Origin: Stieleria maiorica
Lineage (GTDB): Bacteria; Planctomycetota; Planctomycetia; Pirellulales; Pirellulaceae
Assembly (NCBI RefSeq): GCF_008035925.1
Contig: NZ_CP036264.1
Span: 4,586,402 to 4,650,401 of the forward strand
Reading direction: 5' to 3'
Length of the DNA: 64,000 bases
Part shown: positions 1 through 9,674 of the stretch, in pieces
Numbering within the stretch: the first letter of the stretch is position 1
How the letters are laid out: each line of letters starts with the position of its first letter
Made by a program: the position numbers and the translations under genes
The notes under the pieces: model-generated
Databases searched by the model: none
The model's input: only the letters and a program-made list of their open reading frames with translations
Told to the model about the DNA's origin: nothing

Positions 1-920
1 GCTGCGTGTCGTGACGCAAAGAAACTCTGACAGACGCTGCACCGATCCGAATCATGACCGTCCGGGCAACCGTGATCACTGCCGTCGGTGTGTGCCTCCG
101 GCGTCCGCTCTGTCGTGCACGAGGAACTTGAATGGTGAGCGTGCGATGCCCCATCGGCGTGTGAGTGGTGGCAACAAGCGTGCCGCGGTGATTCAGGCCG
201 TGTGGCTTCGACTTCAATCCGCTGGCAACACGCGTGGTTTGCCTCCACGCAACCGACGTGCGTCCAGCCGGCAAGGTTGCCGATCAGCAACGATGCGATG
301 CACAGGTAAACGCAGCTATGGCGGAGCAGAAACAAAGCCTGGTTCAACCACAAAATCGAAGAAGAAAACCCGCCGACGAGACGAGTCGCCGGCGGTGACG
401 CCACCTGCAATCCGAACGCGGCACATGATCAAGTTTCATCGCACTGGTACGGGCGGTCAATGCGTTGGGTTCAGGAACACACGAGCCTACGCGAAATCTT
501 CATTGCAAAAATGATTCCCGAGGACGCACATCATTGGTCATTCGCGACCCTTCGCCATCATACACGGTATTATTCTGCAATGCACTATCGATTTGCATCC
601 GCAAGCGGTGTGCATCCGCAATGATTGGCTGCAATGCGAGCGACATCGTTCGGATCGCGCACGGGGCCCCTCCTGTGGAGGAGGACAGGTAAGTTGATGG
701 AGGTCATTTTCCTGCCTCCGAAATCTTCCTACCGCTCCTCCCGGATACTTCATCCGGGGTTGTCGGCCGGATTCAGCAGATGGGGGGCAGAATGATGGGG
801 GGCAGAATGATGTTGCGGGCGAGGGCTTGCGCCAGACGGCTGAATTAGCAATACGATTCACGTTCCGAGTTATGAAGCGAGGAGCGGGCGTGGCATCGCC
901 GATGCCGATGGCGTTTTCCG
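1..920. other. Gene-poor stretch, no supported CDS
   Basis: No open frame here shows a recognisable domain, a plausible start signal or protein-like composition; the frames are Arg/Ser/Cys-rich and look like reading-frame noise. Visible structure is limited to a small hairpin (7-bp arms CCCGGAT at 740-746 and ATCCGGG at 752-758) and a two-copy tandem repeat at 779-812. The stretch may be the edge of a repeat-rich intergenic region or a decayed gene. Confidence 0.5.
779..812. repeat. Two-copy ATGGGGGGCAGAATG tandem repeat
   Basis: Two identical 15-bp units, ATGGGGGGCAGAATG, followed by a partial third. The same unit family recurs in larger degenerate arrays at 15283-15396 (same orientation) and at 15498-15564 and 16140-16205 (opposite orientation). 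It is a dispersed intergenic repeat of unknown role. Confidence 0.8.
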
Positions 921-1394
921 CTACCGCTTGAATGCCCGTTGCATCAGGTAGTTGGTCATTTGAACGCCCCGACACTGGACGGTTTGCTCGCGGGCGACTT
1001 CGAACCCCACGGACAGAAAGAATGGCTTGGCGGTGATGCTCGACTCCGTCGTCATTCGATAGATTTCGTTGTCGGTTGCGTCTTGGAACAGACGTTCGAC
1101 CAACCGCCGTGCGATTCCCAATCGTTGATGGTCTGCGGAGACAAAGAGACGGTCGAGATGCCCTTGGCGGGTCATGTCCGTGAATCCGACGATCTGTGAT
1201 CCCTCAACCGCGACATACGCGAAACGATCGTCGAATCGGTCCGCCCATTGGTCACCATTGATCAATGACGGAGCCCAAGCGTCGATCTGCTCCGACGAAT
1301 AATCGCGAACATTGATCCGGTGAACCGTCTCATGAAACAATTGCAGACAGGCATCGGTATCGGTCCGTGCCAGTTCTCGTAAACTGATCGTCAT
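921..1394 (-). CDS. GNAT-family N-acetyltransferase
   Basis: A 157-residue single-domain protein of the GCN5-related N-acetyltransferase superfamily, which moves an acetyl group from acetyl-CoA to an amine. The acetyl-CoA-binding motif A is visible as Q90-R-L-G-I-A95, placed between the expected beta strand (HLDRLFVSADH) and helix. The N-terminal arm (LRELARTDTDACLQLFHETVH) and the C-terminal 'PFFLSVGFEV' segment are typical of YafP/YhbS-like members. Length is normal. It faces away from csaA, whose start lies 44 bp off, so the two may share a divergent promoter region. The substrate cannot be told from sequence. Confidence 0.88.
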   Translation of the reverse strand: MTISLRELARTDTDACLQLFHETVHRINVRDYSSEQIDAWAPSLINGDQWADRFDDRFAYVAVEGSQIVGFTDMTRQGHLDRLFVSADHQRLGIARRLVERLFQDATDNEIYRMTTESSITAKPFFLSVGFEVAREQTVQCRGVQMTNYLMQRAFKR

Positions 1395-1438
1395 TGTGAC
1401 TCCTGCAAGATTTCTCCCCGATCATCGGTTTTTCGCCA

Positions 1439-1777
1439 ATGGGCGTCATCACCTGGCAAGAATTTGAAAACGTTGACCTGCGTGCCGGCACGATCACCTC
1501 GGTGGACGATTTTCCGCAGGCTCGAAAGCCGGCCTATAAGATCCGAGCCGATTTCGGACCGGATCTGGGAACGAAGCAAACCAGTGCCCAGGTGACCGCA
1601 AACTATTCCAAAGAGGACCTGCTTGGGCGCCAGATCATCGCGGTGGTGAACTTTCCCGCCAAGCAGATCGGTCCCTTCATGTCCGAATTTCTGTTGGTCG
1701 GATTCTACCGCGAAGATGGATCGGTCGTGCTGGCAGTTCCGGAGCGTGGCGTTCCCAACGGTGCAAAACTGGCATGA
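1439..1777 (+). CDS. csaA: CsaA-like tRNA-binding-domain protein
   Basis: A 112-residue protein made almost entirely of one EMAP-II/tRNA-binding OB fold, matching the CsaA family in length (about 110 residues) and in conserved stretches such as '[11 protein letters not shown]' near the N-terminus, 'QTSAQVT' in the middle and '[25 protein letters not shown]' in the second half. CsaA proteins are cytoplasmic dimers reported to have tRNA-binding and secretion-related chaperone activity; which matters here is unknown. The stop is followed by a repeat-rich 147-bp gap before the next gene on the same strand. Confidence 0.9.
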   Translation: MGVITWQEFENVDLRAGTITSVDDFPQARKPAYKIRADFGPDLGTKQTSAQVTANYSKEDLLGRQIIAVVNFPAKQIGPFMSEFLLVGFYREDGSVVLAVPERGVPNGAKLA

Positions 1778-1789
1778 CACTATTGAATC

Positions 1790-1855
1790 GTAGCGACCTT
1801 CGCCAGAAGGTGGGTCCACGGTCATTCCCACGCTCTGGCGGGAACATCTGCGTCA
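1790..1855. repeat. Hairpin repeat GTAGCGAC... downstream of csaA
   Basis: The block opens with GTAGCGAC and contains a hairpin ACCTT-CGCCAG-AAGGT. A second, longer inverted repeat overlaps it: CGCCAGAAGGTGGG pairs with CCCACGCTCTGGCG (12 of 14). The start GTAGCGAC and the loop CGCCA recur at 43736-43759 with a different stem. There is no T-tract, so it is not a classical terminator, though it does follow the csaA stop. Confidence 0.7.
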
Positions 1856-1923
1856 AAATGGCGCCGTCAAGCAAGTCGCCTGGCCGGGATGTCAGCCGAG
1901 GGCAGTCGCCCTACACTACGGTA

Positions 1924-2391
1924 ATGAACGAACTTCGCACGTTGCAATTCGATGATCTGGACGCCGCGGTCCGCGAGGCGCGTGCGCTGCACGCGAGCGG
2001 CTACACGCGGCAGGGACGCTGGTCGCTGGGGCAGATCTGCCGGCATCTGGTGCTGGTGCAGCAGCCTAGCGTGGATGGCTATCCGGCGTGGATGTCAATG
2101 TTCGCGTTTCTGCGGCCGATCATGCGGCGCTGGCTGCTGCCCAAGGTGTTGCGTCCGGATTCGCCGCGTGGCATCCGGACGGCGTCGATGTTTCAGCCGC
2201 CCGATGAATTGAACGACGCTGCGGAGGTGGACGCGTTTGCCGACAGCGTCGAAAAACTGAAGTCTCATCCGGGCAGGTTTTATCCACATTCCGCATTTGG
2301 ACGGCTGCCGCGAGAGCAGATCTTGCGAATTCACGCGGCTCATGCCGCCCATCATCTACGGTTTCTGCAATCCGGTCCGCCACGTGATTGA
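1924..2391 (+). CDS. DUF1569 (DinB-like fold) protein
   Basis: A 155-residue protein starting at the ATG at 1924 (MNELRTLQFDD). The frame is open 50 codons further upstream, but that part is repeat sequence with low protein character, so the internal start is preferred. The body matches the DUF1569 family: 'WSLGQICRHLVL' after about 30 residues, a central 'MFQPPDE' and a C-terminal 'LRIHAAHAAHHLRFL', whose histidines sit where DinB-like four-helix bundles bind a metal. Members are small cytoplasmic proteins, common in planctomycetes, without a proven reaction. The stop lies 18 bp from the stop of the convergent efflux gene. Confidence 0.8.
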   Translation: MNELRTLQFDDLDAAVREARALHASGYTRQGRWSLGQICRHLVLVQQPSVDGYPAWMSMFAFLRPIMRRWLLPKVLRPDSPRGIRTASMFQPPDELNDAAEVDAFADSVEKLKSHPGRFYPHSAFGRLPREQILRIHAAHAAHHLRFLQSGPPRD

Positions 2392-2409
2392 CCTTCGCAA
2401 ACCGAGCAA

Positions 2410-3531
2410 CTAGCGTTTGGCCAGCTGCCGAGTCCGGTCGTCGGTCTCATTGACGACGTCGACAACCTGTTGCGGCATCAACCGTTCGTTCCCCTCGACG
2501 ATGACGCTACTTCCCTCGGTCAGACGGGCCGTGGCGATGGCAACTCGATCGGTGGTTTCGAACAGCACACGCACTGCGATCATCTCTGCCTTTCGATCCG
2601 CGTCGACGGTAAACACACTCGGTTGCCCGTCGCGACGCACCACCGCGTCCTTGGGAACAGTCAAGAACTCGCCGGACTGGCCTGACGGGACCCAGCCCTC
2701 GACCGACATCCCTGGCGCCAACAACCCGTCGGGGTTTTCGATCGTCGCGATGAACGGGCTCGTTCGGACGCGAGGGTTGACATCGGACAAGCGACGGGAC
2801 TTCAGAATGTGGAACGTTCGGTTCAGAGACGCTGACCGGATCACTACATCGTCCGGATTCTGGTGGATTGCGACGGCAAATCGTTCCGGAACCTCCAACC
2901 AGGCTTCGATCGGACCGGTCGATACGATCGTCAACAGCTTGTCTCCGGGTTGGACCCAATCGCCCGGTTCGACATGCCGTGCAACAACGGAGGCGTCGTA
3001 GGGAGCGGTCACGGTCGTATCGGACAGTCGGACGGCGAGCAGGCGAATCGTTTCTTCGATGCGTTGGATCGTTCGCTCGGCGGCTTCGATTTCTGCGACG
3101 GCGACATCCGCGGCGGCTCGGAAACTGTCCAGTTCCTGACGGCTGATCGCGTTCTGCTCGATCAACGCTTCGCCACGGGCCAGGTCGGCGGCGGCTCGCT
3201 TTGCGGTCGCACGGTTGCGTTTCAATTCCGCCTCGGCGACCCGTTTGTCGGCTTCGGCGGCAGCGTGTTCGGCCAGCAATCGACGCGCGTCCACCGTGGC
3301 GATCAGCTGTCCTTGCTGGATGACGTCGCCCTCACGGACCTTGAGTTCAACGAGACGCCCTGATTCGAGTGCCGCCACATCGCCTCGTGAAACGGCTCGG
3401 AGTGATCCCGTCACGGCTTGACGTTGCTCGAGTTGTTCCAAGCGTGCCTCGGCCACTCGGACAGGGGTTTGGGCACTGGCAGATCCGATCAGCGTCAGAA
3501 CGAGGACCGCCGGCAAGAATTTAAAGTTCAT
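2410..3531 (-). CDS. RND efflux periplasmic adaptor (HlyD/AcrA family)
   Basis: A 373-residue membrane fusion protein. It starts at the ATG at 3531 and has a signal peptide (MNFKFLPAVLVLTLIGSASA, cleavage after residue 20). The order is usual: a lipoyl half-motif ('GRLVELKVREGDVIQQGQLIATVD'), an Ala/Glu-rich coiled-coil hairpin at about 85-155, the second lipoyl half ('TVTAPYDASVVARHVEPGDWVQPGDKLLTI') and a beta-barrel/membrane-proximal part ending 'GNERLMPQQVVDVV'. It should link the divergently encoded RND pump (start 3688) to an outer-membrane channel; no TolC-type gene is in the window. A longer open frame upstream to 4212 lies antisense to the RND gene and is not used. Confidence 0.92.
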   Translation of the reverse strand: MNFKFLPAVLVLTLIGSASAQTPVRVAEARLEQLEQRQAVTGSLRAVSRGDVAALESGRLVELKVREGDVIQQGQLIATVDARRLLAEHAAAEADKRVAEAELKRNRATAKRAAADLARGEALIEQNAISRQELDSFRAAADVAVAEIEAAERTIQRIEETIRLLAVRLSDTTVTAPYDASVVARHVEPGDWVQPGDKLLTIVSTGPIEAWLEVPERFAVAIHQNPDDVVIRSASLNRTFHILKSRRLSDVNPRVRTSPFIATIENPDGLLAPGMSVEGWVPSGQSGEFLTVPKDAVVRRDGQPSVFTVDADRKAEMIAVRVLFETTDRVAIATARLTEGSSVIVEGNERLMPQQVVDVVNETDDRTRQLAKR

Positions 3532-3687
3532 CGAACGTGCTCCCAAGGATGAATCAGGTCGCAAGGGAATACACGCCAGAGCGAGCAGTCTTACAGCGGA
3601 TGCAAAAAGTTTTCGATCGCTGAAAGCCGTTGGCTGCGGCGGAGTATTCCAAGCCGAACCAGTCCACCAAGTTCGGAAATCACCGCA

Positions 3688-6600
3688 ATGAACGTCATCA
3701 AAGCCTCTGTCAGCCAGCCGATCACGATCACCGTGGCTGTTATCCTGTCCTTGATCGCCGGTATGGTTGCCCTGCGCAACGTTCCGGTCCGCATGGCTCC
3801 GGAAGTGGACTCGGTCGTGATCGCTGTCGGCACGGCATGGGAAAATGCGTCGGCCGAAGAAATCGAATCCGACGTCATCGAAGAACAAGAAAAATACCTC
3901 GGCGACGTCACGAACTTGGTATCGATGACCAGCATCGCCCGGTCCGGACGCGGCGCCGTCCGGCTGCAGTTTCGCACCGGAACGGACATCGACGAAGCCA
4001 TGGCCGAGGTGGATCAGAAGCTGAGCGAAGTTCCGGGCTATCCGACCGGCGTCGATGAACCGGAAATCGACGCGGTGGATCCTGAGAGTGTCGACTACAT
4101 CGCCTGGGTCGGACTCAGCAGCGACGACCCGGACTTTGACGTCACGACCCTGTACGACTTCATGGATCGCCGCATGCGACCGGTGTTCGAACGCATCCCG
4201 GGGATTTCGCAAGTCGGAATGCTGGGAGCGCGAGAATCAGAGATTCAAGTCGTCGTTGATCCGGTCGCGCTGGCCGCTCGGGGATTGACCTACGCCGATT
4301 TGATCGAGGCCTTGGAAGTCAACAACGCCAACTTTTCCGCGGGCAAAATCACCGACGGCAAAAACGACATTCGCGTCCGCACGCTGGGACGTTTCGAAGA
4401 GGCCGACTCGGTCGAAAACCTGGTCATTCGTCGTGACGCGGCCGGGCCGATTTATGTGCGTGACGTTGCCTCGGTCAACGCGGGTTACAAGGAGATGACC
4501 GAGTGGGTCAGGGCGCGCGGAAATTTGATGCCGTTCTTCAATTTCCAGCTGGAAACCGGCGGAAACATGCTGGACACGATGGACGAGCTGCAAGCGAAGA
4601 TCGCGTCGATGAACAGCGAAGGCGGACTGCTCGAGCAACAGGCGAACATCTTGAAGTCCGAAGGCAGGCTGAACGAAAACGCCAAATTGGAACTGGTGCA
4701 GACGTGGGACTCGTCGACCTACGTCAAGGATTCGCTGGCGTTGGTGCAAAGCAATATCGTTGTCGGCGGGATTTTGGCGACGGTGGTGTTGTTGCTGTTT
4801 CTGCGCAGCGTGCGGACCGTCGGGATCATCGCCATCGCGATCCCGTTGTCGGTGATCGGCACCGTCGTGATCCTGCTGTCGCTCGGCCGCAGCGTGAACA
4901 TCATCTCATTGGCCGGGATGGCGTTTGCCGTCGGCATGGTGGTCGATAACGCGATCGTCGTGATCGAAAACATCTTTCGTCATCTGCAAGGAGGCAGCGA
5001 TCCCAAAACCGCGGCGTACGAAGGCACCAAGGAAGTTGGTGGTGCAGTCCTCGCATCGACGTTGACCACATTGGTCGTGTTCGCCCCGGTGTTGATGATC
5101 GAAGAAGCCGCCGGACAGCTGTTTCGTGACATCGCCCTCGCGATCATGGCCGCGGTCGGATTAAGTCTGGTCGTTTCGTTGACCGTGATTCCGTCGGCAG
5201 CCGGTGTGTTACTCAAACGCGTCAAACCGTCGGCGAATGGTCGGGAGGATGTCCGAGACTCGGGCGAAGTCGTGCCGCTGCGCGGCAGCGGATCGGCTTC
5301 AAGCCTGCCAACGTCAAGCCGCCTGCGACGTTGGAGCGTGGCGCTGTGGCGTCTTGCAAAGCGGTCGACCGACCTGGGCGCGATCCTGGGCGGGATCGTC
5401 CGATTCTTAATCGGCGGTTGGGTCCGACGCGTCGCGACCGCAACGGTGTTTGTCATCGTCACGGTCGCCGGCATTGTCCTGCTCGTTCCGCCGCTGGACT
5501 ATCTGCCCAAAGGAAACCGCAACGTGGTGTTCAGCGTGATGGTGCCGCCGCCGGGTTATTCGGTCGATCACCTGTTCAAGGTCGGTGACCGGATCGAACC
5601 GAAAATCGCACCGGCGTGGCAATCTGCCGGCGACCGATTCGCGATCGAGCAGGTCCGCCGCGGCGGGCCGAACCCGATGACCGACCACGGGATCCGTTTG
5701 CCGGCCGAACCCGGAAGCAAGGAAATCGTAAAGGCTCCCGAATTGGATCACTACTTCATGGTCGCCCGCGAAGGACGCATCTTCCACGCCGCCATCCCGG
5801 TCGACGCGACAAAAACCCCCGATGCGTTGCCGCTGCTCGAGCACGCGATGGGTGACGGAGCGGCCCCGGACACGCCGTATTTTTCGTTCCAGTTTCCGCT
5901 GTTCCGCACCGGCGGCACAACGGGCGCCGCGATCAAGATCGATGTCGTGGGCGATTCTTTGCAGGAAGTCGTCGACTCGGCCGGCGCCCTGATGGGCAAT
6001 CTGGTGGCCGACTACGGACCGCAAAGCACCAACCCGTCGCCATCGAACTTTTCATTGCCGACGCCCGAAATTCGGGTCACCCCGATCGACGAACGACTGC
6101 AGGACGCCGGTTTGACCCGCCGCGATGTCGGACTTGCCACGCAGGCTTCCGGTGACGGCATTTTGATCCCACGACGCTTTGAACGCGGCGGGGAATTGAA
6201 GGATCTGAAAATCATCAATCGAGACGCCTTGGGGGACACACCGGTGTATTCGATGATGAACGTTCCGGTTGCGACGCGTCGTGACGGCGTGATCGATTTG
6301 GAAAGCGTCGCCGATGTCGATCGCGTCGGCGTGCAAGACCAAATTCGCCACGTCGACCGGCAACGCGCCGTGACGCTGGAATTGACACCGCCGGCTGACA
6401 TCCCGCTGGCGACCGTGGTCCAGCAATTAGAGGCGAAAGTCAAGGAACTTCGCAAAGGCGGCGCGATCCCGCCGAGCGTCGACGTCAACTTCGCCGGTTC
6501 GGCAGGCAGCCTCGCTGAAATCAAGACCGCGCTGGTCGGCGATGGAACGGCCATCGGGACGATCGGCAGCTCGCTGTTTCTGGCCTTCGCGATCGTCTAC

Positions 6601-7209
6601 CTGTTGATGGTCGTGCTGTTCCAAAGCTGGACGTACCCGCTGGTGATCATGATCAGCGTTCCGCTGGCGACGTTGGGTGGCTTCATCGGGCTCGCGCTCG
6701 TCCATCAGTGGACCGTGGCCGATCGCTACCTGCCGGTCCAAAATATGGACGTGCTGACGATCCTGGGCTTCGTGATCCTGGCCGGGGTCGTCGTCAACAA
6801 TGCGATCCTGATCGTGCACCAAGCGTTGAACTTCCGTCGCGAGCGGCTGTCGCTGGATCAAACCGAAAACTCTGAATCGGCGACCGCGGGACTCGGCTCG
6901 TTCGGGGCGACGGAATCCTGGACGAAAACAGACAGCGACGATGCAATCGTGCGTTCGGTCACCAGTCGCGTGCGGCCGATTCTGATGAGCACGCTGACCA
7001 GTGTCGGGGGCATGTTGCCCTTGGTCTTTTTGACCGGACCGGGCAGCGAACTTTACCGCGGCCTGGGAGCCGTCATCACCGGCGGACTGCTCGTTTCGAC
7101 CGTGTTCACCGTGTTTCTGGTCCCCGTGGTGCTGAGCATGGTGTTCGACCTGGGGCGAGGGAATGTAACGCAACCGGCCGTCGAAACACAGGATGCATTG
7201 GCCGCGTGA
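3688..7209 (+). CDS. RND (AcrB-type) efflux transporter
   Basis: A 1173-residue inner-membrane proton/drug antiporter. TM1 is followed by the typical 'RNVPVRMAPEVD' turn and a porter domain; TM2-TM6 begin near residue 355 ('NIVVGGILATVVLLLFL'). The TM4 motif reads GMVVDNAIVVIEN, so the classical Asp-Asp pair is D420-N421. The second half repeats the layout, with TM8 near 955 and TM10 'GVVVNNAILIVHQ'. At over 1100 residues it exceeds AcrB (1049); the extra length includes a Ser/Arg-rich insert after TM6 (about 510-560) and another near 1065-1085. Gene and adaptor diverge from a 156-bp region that shows no clear operator. The substrate is unknown. Confidence 0.93.
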   Translation: MNVIKASVSQPITITVAVILSLIAGMVALRNVPVRMAPEVDSVVIAVGTAWENASAEEIESDVIEEQEKYLGDVTNLVSMTSIARSGRGAVRLQFRTGTDIDEAMAEVDQKLSEVPGYPTGVDEPEIDAVDPESVDYIAWVGLSSDDPDFDVTTLYDFMDRRMRPVFERIPGISQVGMLGARESEIQVVVDPVALAARGLTYADLIEALEVNNANFSAGKITDGKNDIRVRTLGRFEEADSVENLVIRRDAAGPIYVRDVASVNAGYKEMTEWVRARGNLMPFFNFQLETGGNMLDTMDELQAKIASMNSEGGLLEQQANILKSEGRLNENAKLELVQTWDSSTYVKDSLALVQSNIVVGGILATVVLLLFLRSVRTVGIIAIAIPLSVIGTVVILLSLGRSVNIISLAGMAFAVGMVVDNAIVVIENIFRHLQGGSDPKTAAYEGTKEVGGAVLASTLTTLVVFAPVLMIEEAAGQLFRDIALAIMAAVGLSLVVSLTVIPSAAGVLLKRVKPSANGREDVRDSGEVVPLRGSGSASSLPTSSRLRRWSVALWRLAKRSTDLGAILGGIVRFLIGGWVRRVATATVFVIVTVAGIVLLVPPLDYLPKGNRNVVFSVMVPPPGYSVDHLFKVGDRIEPKIAPAWQSAGDRFAIEQVRRGGPNPMTDHGIRLPAEPGSKEIVKAPELDHYFMVAREGRIFHAAIPVDATKTPDALPLLEHAMGDGAAPDTPYFSFQFPLFRTGGTTGAAIKIDVVGDSLQEVVDSAGALMGNLVADYGPQSTNPSPSNFSLPTPEIRVTPIDERLQDAGLTRRDVGLATQASGDGILIPRRFERGGELKDLKIINRDALGDTPVYSMMNVPVATRRDGVIDLESVADVDRVGVQDQIRHVDRQRAVTLELTPPADIPLATVVQQLEAKVKELRKGGAIPPSVDVNFAGSAGSLAEIKTALVGDGTAIGTIGSSLFLAFAIVYLLMVVLFQSWTYPLVIMISVPLATLGGFIGLALVHQWTVADRYLPVQNMDVLTILGFVILAGVVVNNAILIVHQALNFRRERLSLDQTENSESATAGLGSFGATESWTKTDSDDAIVRSVTSRVRPILMSTLTSVGGMLPLVFLTGPGSELYRGLGAVITGGLLVSTVFTVFLVPVVLSMVFDLGRGNVTQPAVETQDALAA

Positions 7210-7303
7210 AGATCTGGTAGGTACCGGGAATCGCGCCTGCATTCGGCTCGTTTTATGCGATGGCTGTGCGATGTTGCTGGATTGAGCACGTGATTTGAAT
7301 TCG

Positions 7304-7376
7304 CCCACGGATGGCAGCGCGAACCCAAGTATTCCAGACTGCTTGATATCCGTGGGTTCGCGCTGCTATCCGTGGG
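7304..7376. repeat. Long hairpin with 24-bp arms
   Basis: Arm 7304-7327 (beginning CCCACGGATGGCAGCG) is the reverse complement of 7353-7376 with a single mismatch that is a G-T wobble; the loop is 25 nt. ATCCGTGGGTTC also occurs twice directly, at 7348 and 7368. It lies after the RND stop and about 85 bp before the pncB promoter. There is no T-tract. It could insulate transcription or be a mobile palindromic repeat. Confidence 0.85.
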
Positions 7377-7459
7377 TTCAATTTGTGCGCTGTTTTTCTT
7401 GTCTGGATCATGTGCCCGAAAGTTTGCCGCGATCGGCTGATGCCGAACGGTGCGCCGGC

Positions 7460-7496
7460 TTGACTTTCGGTTCCCTTAGTGTACAATAAACACTAA
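7460..7496 (+). promoter_or_regulatory. pncB promoter with NrtR-type operator
   Basis: A sigma-70-like promoter, TTGACT (7460-7465), 16 bp, TACAAT (7482-7487), is overlapped by a 21-bp palindrome at 7476-7496: TTAGTGT, 7 bp, ACACTAA. Known NrtR operators are 21-bp palindromes with this kind of TAGTGT/ACACTA half-site. Because the palindrome covers the -10 box and the start point, bound NrtR should block transcription. The second downstream gene encodes NrtR itself, which supports the assignment. Confidence 0.85.
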
Positions 7497-7509
7497 CAGG
7501 GAGAAGCCA

Positions 7510-8988
7510 ATGAACCCGGCATCGAATTCGCTTGCGCTGTTGACCGACTTGTACGAGTTGACGATGGCGTATGGATATTGGAAGTGTGGCGGGGCGGAGC
7601 GGCACGCCGCCTTTCACTTGTTCTTTCGCACCAGTCCGTTTCAAGGCGGGTATGTGATTGCGGCGGGGCTCGGCCCCGTTCTGGATTTCCTGCGCTCATT
7701 TCGCTTCAATCCCGACGACATTGAGTATCTGGGGACGATTGTTGGCAATGACGGTCGGCCGTTGTTCGAACCTGCGTTCCTGCAGTATCTCGCCGAGCTC
7801 GAATTGACGTTGGAGGTGGATGCGATTCCCGAGGGCACCGTTGTCTTTCCCCACGAACCCCTGTTGCGAGTTTGCGGTCCGATCTTGCAATGCCAATTGA
7901 TCGAGACCGCGTTGTTGAACCAGATCAATTACCAGTCGTTGGTTGCCACCAAAGCGTCTCGCGTGGTGATGGCGGCTGATGGCGACGCGGTGCTTGAGTT
8001 TGGATTGCGGCGGGCGCAAGGCATCGACGGCGGATTGACGGCCAGTCGTGCGGCGTTCATCGGAGGCTGCGCCGCGACATCGAACGTCTTGGCGGGAAAA
8101 CGCTTCGGGATCCCGGTCAAGGGAACTCACGCGCACAGCTGGGTGATGTCGTTCGACAGCGAACAGGAGGCGTTTCAAGCTTACGCCGACGCGATGCCGA
8201 ACAACTGTGTCTTTCTGGTGGATACCTATGACACATTGCAAGGCGTTCGCCACGCCGTCCAGGTGGGGCGGCGCCTTCGCCGATCCGGCCACCGGATGGT
8301 CGGGATCCGACTGGACTCGGGAGACCTGGCGTGGTTGAGCATCGAAGCGCGCAAGATACTCGATGCGGCGGGATTCGAGGATGCGGTGATCGTCGCCAGC
8401 AACGACTTGGATGAGCGCTTGATCCAGAGTCTGAAACTGCAAGGCGCAACGATCACGGTCTGGGGTGTCGGCACCAAGCTGGTCACGGCGTACGACCAGC
8501 CGGCACTGGGCGGTGTCTACAAACTGGGCGCGATCCAGGAGGATGGCGGGCAGTGGCAGCCGCGTATCAAGGTTTCCGAACAGCTGATCAAGACGTCGAC
8601 GCCGGGGATCCAGCAAGTGCGTCGGTACCTCGACAACGATGGCATGGCAATCGCCGACATGATCTTCAATATGCTGCAGCCGACTCCGGAGACGTGCACC
8701 GTCGTTGACTTTCTGGACACGACTCATCAAACAGAGTTCGACGCAAACGTTGAATTCGTCGACCTGCTTCAACCGATGTTGCGCAGCGGTAAGTTCGTCG
8801 GTGAATCGCCCCCGCTAAACGAGATTCGCAGCCGCACCATGACTCAGCTGCAACAGTTTCATCGCACCGTCCTGCGGTTGGACAACCCACACCGGTACCG
8901 CGTCGGGCTCGAACGCAGTTTGCATGACCTGAAATCTCAATTAGTGCGTGACGCCAGGCAGCGGAACAAGGCGGAGTCGACGACATGA
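7510..8988 (+). CDS. pncB: Nicotinate phosphoribosyltransferase
   Basis: A 492-residue NAPRTase that joins nicotinate to PRPP, giving nicotinate mononucleotide in the Preiss-Handler NAD salvage route. It opens with the family signature '[15 protein letters not shown]' (residues about 10-24) and has 'FELGLRRAQG'-type sequence as '[13 protein letters not shown]', the histidine motif 'GTHAHSWVM' near residue 207 (the phosphorylated His region) and the PRPP-site stretch '[13 protein letters not shown]'. Length fits the larger bacterial/eukaryotic form. An AGGGAG ribosome site lies 6 nt before the ATG. Its stop overlaps the nrtR start (ATGA), so the genes are translationally coupled. Confidence 0.95.
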   Translation: MNPASNSLALLTDLYELTMAYGYWKCGGAERHAAFHLFFRTSPFQGGYVIAAGLGPVLDFLRSFRFNPDDIEYLGTIVGNDGRPLFEPAFLQYLAELELTLEVDAIPEGTVVFPHEPLLRVCGPILQCQLIETALLNQINYQSLVATKASRVVMAADGDAVLEFGLRRAQGIDGGLTASRAAFIGGCAATSNVLAGKRFGIPVKGTHAHSWVMSFDSEQEAFQAYADAMPNNCVFLVDTYDTLQGVRHAVQVGRRLRRSGHRMVGIRLDSGDLAWLSIEARKILDAAGFEDAVIVASNDLDERLIQSLKLQGATITVWGVGTKLVTAYDQPALGGVYKLGAIQEDGGQWQPRIKVSEQLIKTSTPGIQQVRRYLDNDGMAIADMIFNMLQPTPETCTVVDFLDTTHQTEFDANVEFVDLLQPMLRSGKFVGESPPLNEIRSRTMTQLQQFHRTVLRLDNPHRYRVGLERSLHDLKSQLVRDARQRNKAESTT

Positions 8989-9674
8989 CGTGGAGCTATG
9001 AGTTTTCGCGGCCGGCGTTGACGGTCGATTGCGTCGTGTTCGGGTTGGACGAACCTGAATTGAAAGTCTTGCTGATTCGTCGCGACCTGAAACCCTACCG
9101 TGGCAAATGGGCACTGCCCGGCGGTTTCGTCCACGTCGACGAATCACTGGAGGACGGCGCCCGACGCGAACTGCGGGAGGAGACGGGACTTGAACGGGTC
9201 TATCTGGAGCAACTTTACACCTATGGTGACGTCGATCGCGATCCGAGAGAACGTGTGGTCACGGTGGCCTACTATGCATTGGTCAAACTGTCCGATCACC
9301 GCGTGGTTGCGGCAACAGACGCCCGCGACGCCGACTGGTTCTGCGTGCATGACCTGCCACAGCTCGCGTTCGACCACTCGCGGATCTTGGACGCCGCTTA
9401 TCATCGGCTGCAAAACAAACTGCGTTACGAACCGATCGGGTTTGAGCTGTTGCCGAAAAAGTTCACCTTGAGGCAGCTGCAAGGTCTCTACGAGGTGATC
9501 CTGGATCGGACGCTCGACAAACGGAATTTTCGCAAGAAGATCCTCGGCATGGGGGTGCTCGAAGAGCTCGATGAAACGGAAACGAACGTGGCGCACCGGG
9601 CGGCCAGGCTGTATCGATTTAACCCCAAACAGTATCGTGAAATGATCAAGCGGGGAGTCAACTTTGAAATCTGA
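8985..9674 (+). CDS. nrtR: NrtR, Nudix-related transcriptional regulator of NAD metabolism
   Basis: A 229-residue two-domain regulator. The N-terminal Nudix fold (about 10-150) keeps a complete Nudix box at residues 47-69 (GX5EX7REUXEEXGU: G47, E53, R61, E62, E65, E66, G68). The C-terminal winged helix ('[15 protein letters not shown]', '[15 protein letters not shown]') is the NrtR DNA-binding part. In characterised NrtRs, ADP-ribose or related NAD products bind the Nudix domain and release DNA. Many lost catalysis, but the intact box here means ADP-ribose hydrolysis is possible. Its gene sits between pncB and pncA, overlapping both, behind a matching operator. Confidence 0.93.
   Translation: MTWSYEFSRPALTVDCVVFGLDEPELKVLLIRRDLKPYRGKWALPGGFVHVDESLEDGARRELREETGLERVYLEQLYTYGDVDRDPRERVVTVAYYALVKLSDHRVVAATDARDADWFCVHDLPQLAFDHSRILDAAYHRLQNKLRYEPIGFELLPKKFTLRQLQGLYEVILDRTLDKRNFRKKILGMGVLEELDETETNVAHRAARLYRFNPKQYREMIKRGVNFEI

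Noticed and set aside
538..975. Minus-strand 145-codon open frame upstream in the gene-poor left end
   Set aside because: Cys/Arg/Pro-rich noise, overlaps the acetyltransferase 3' end and includes the 15-bp repeat translated as 'SFCPPSFCPPS'.
2410..4212. Extending the adaptor gene to a 600-residue protein
   Set aside because: The extra 227 residues lie antisense to the RND gene and lack protein character; the ATG at 3531 gives a proper signal peptide.
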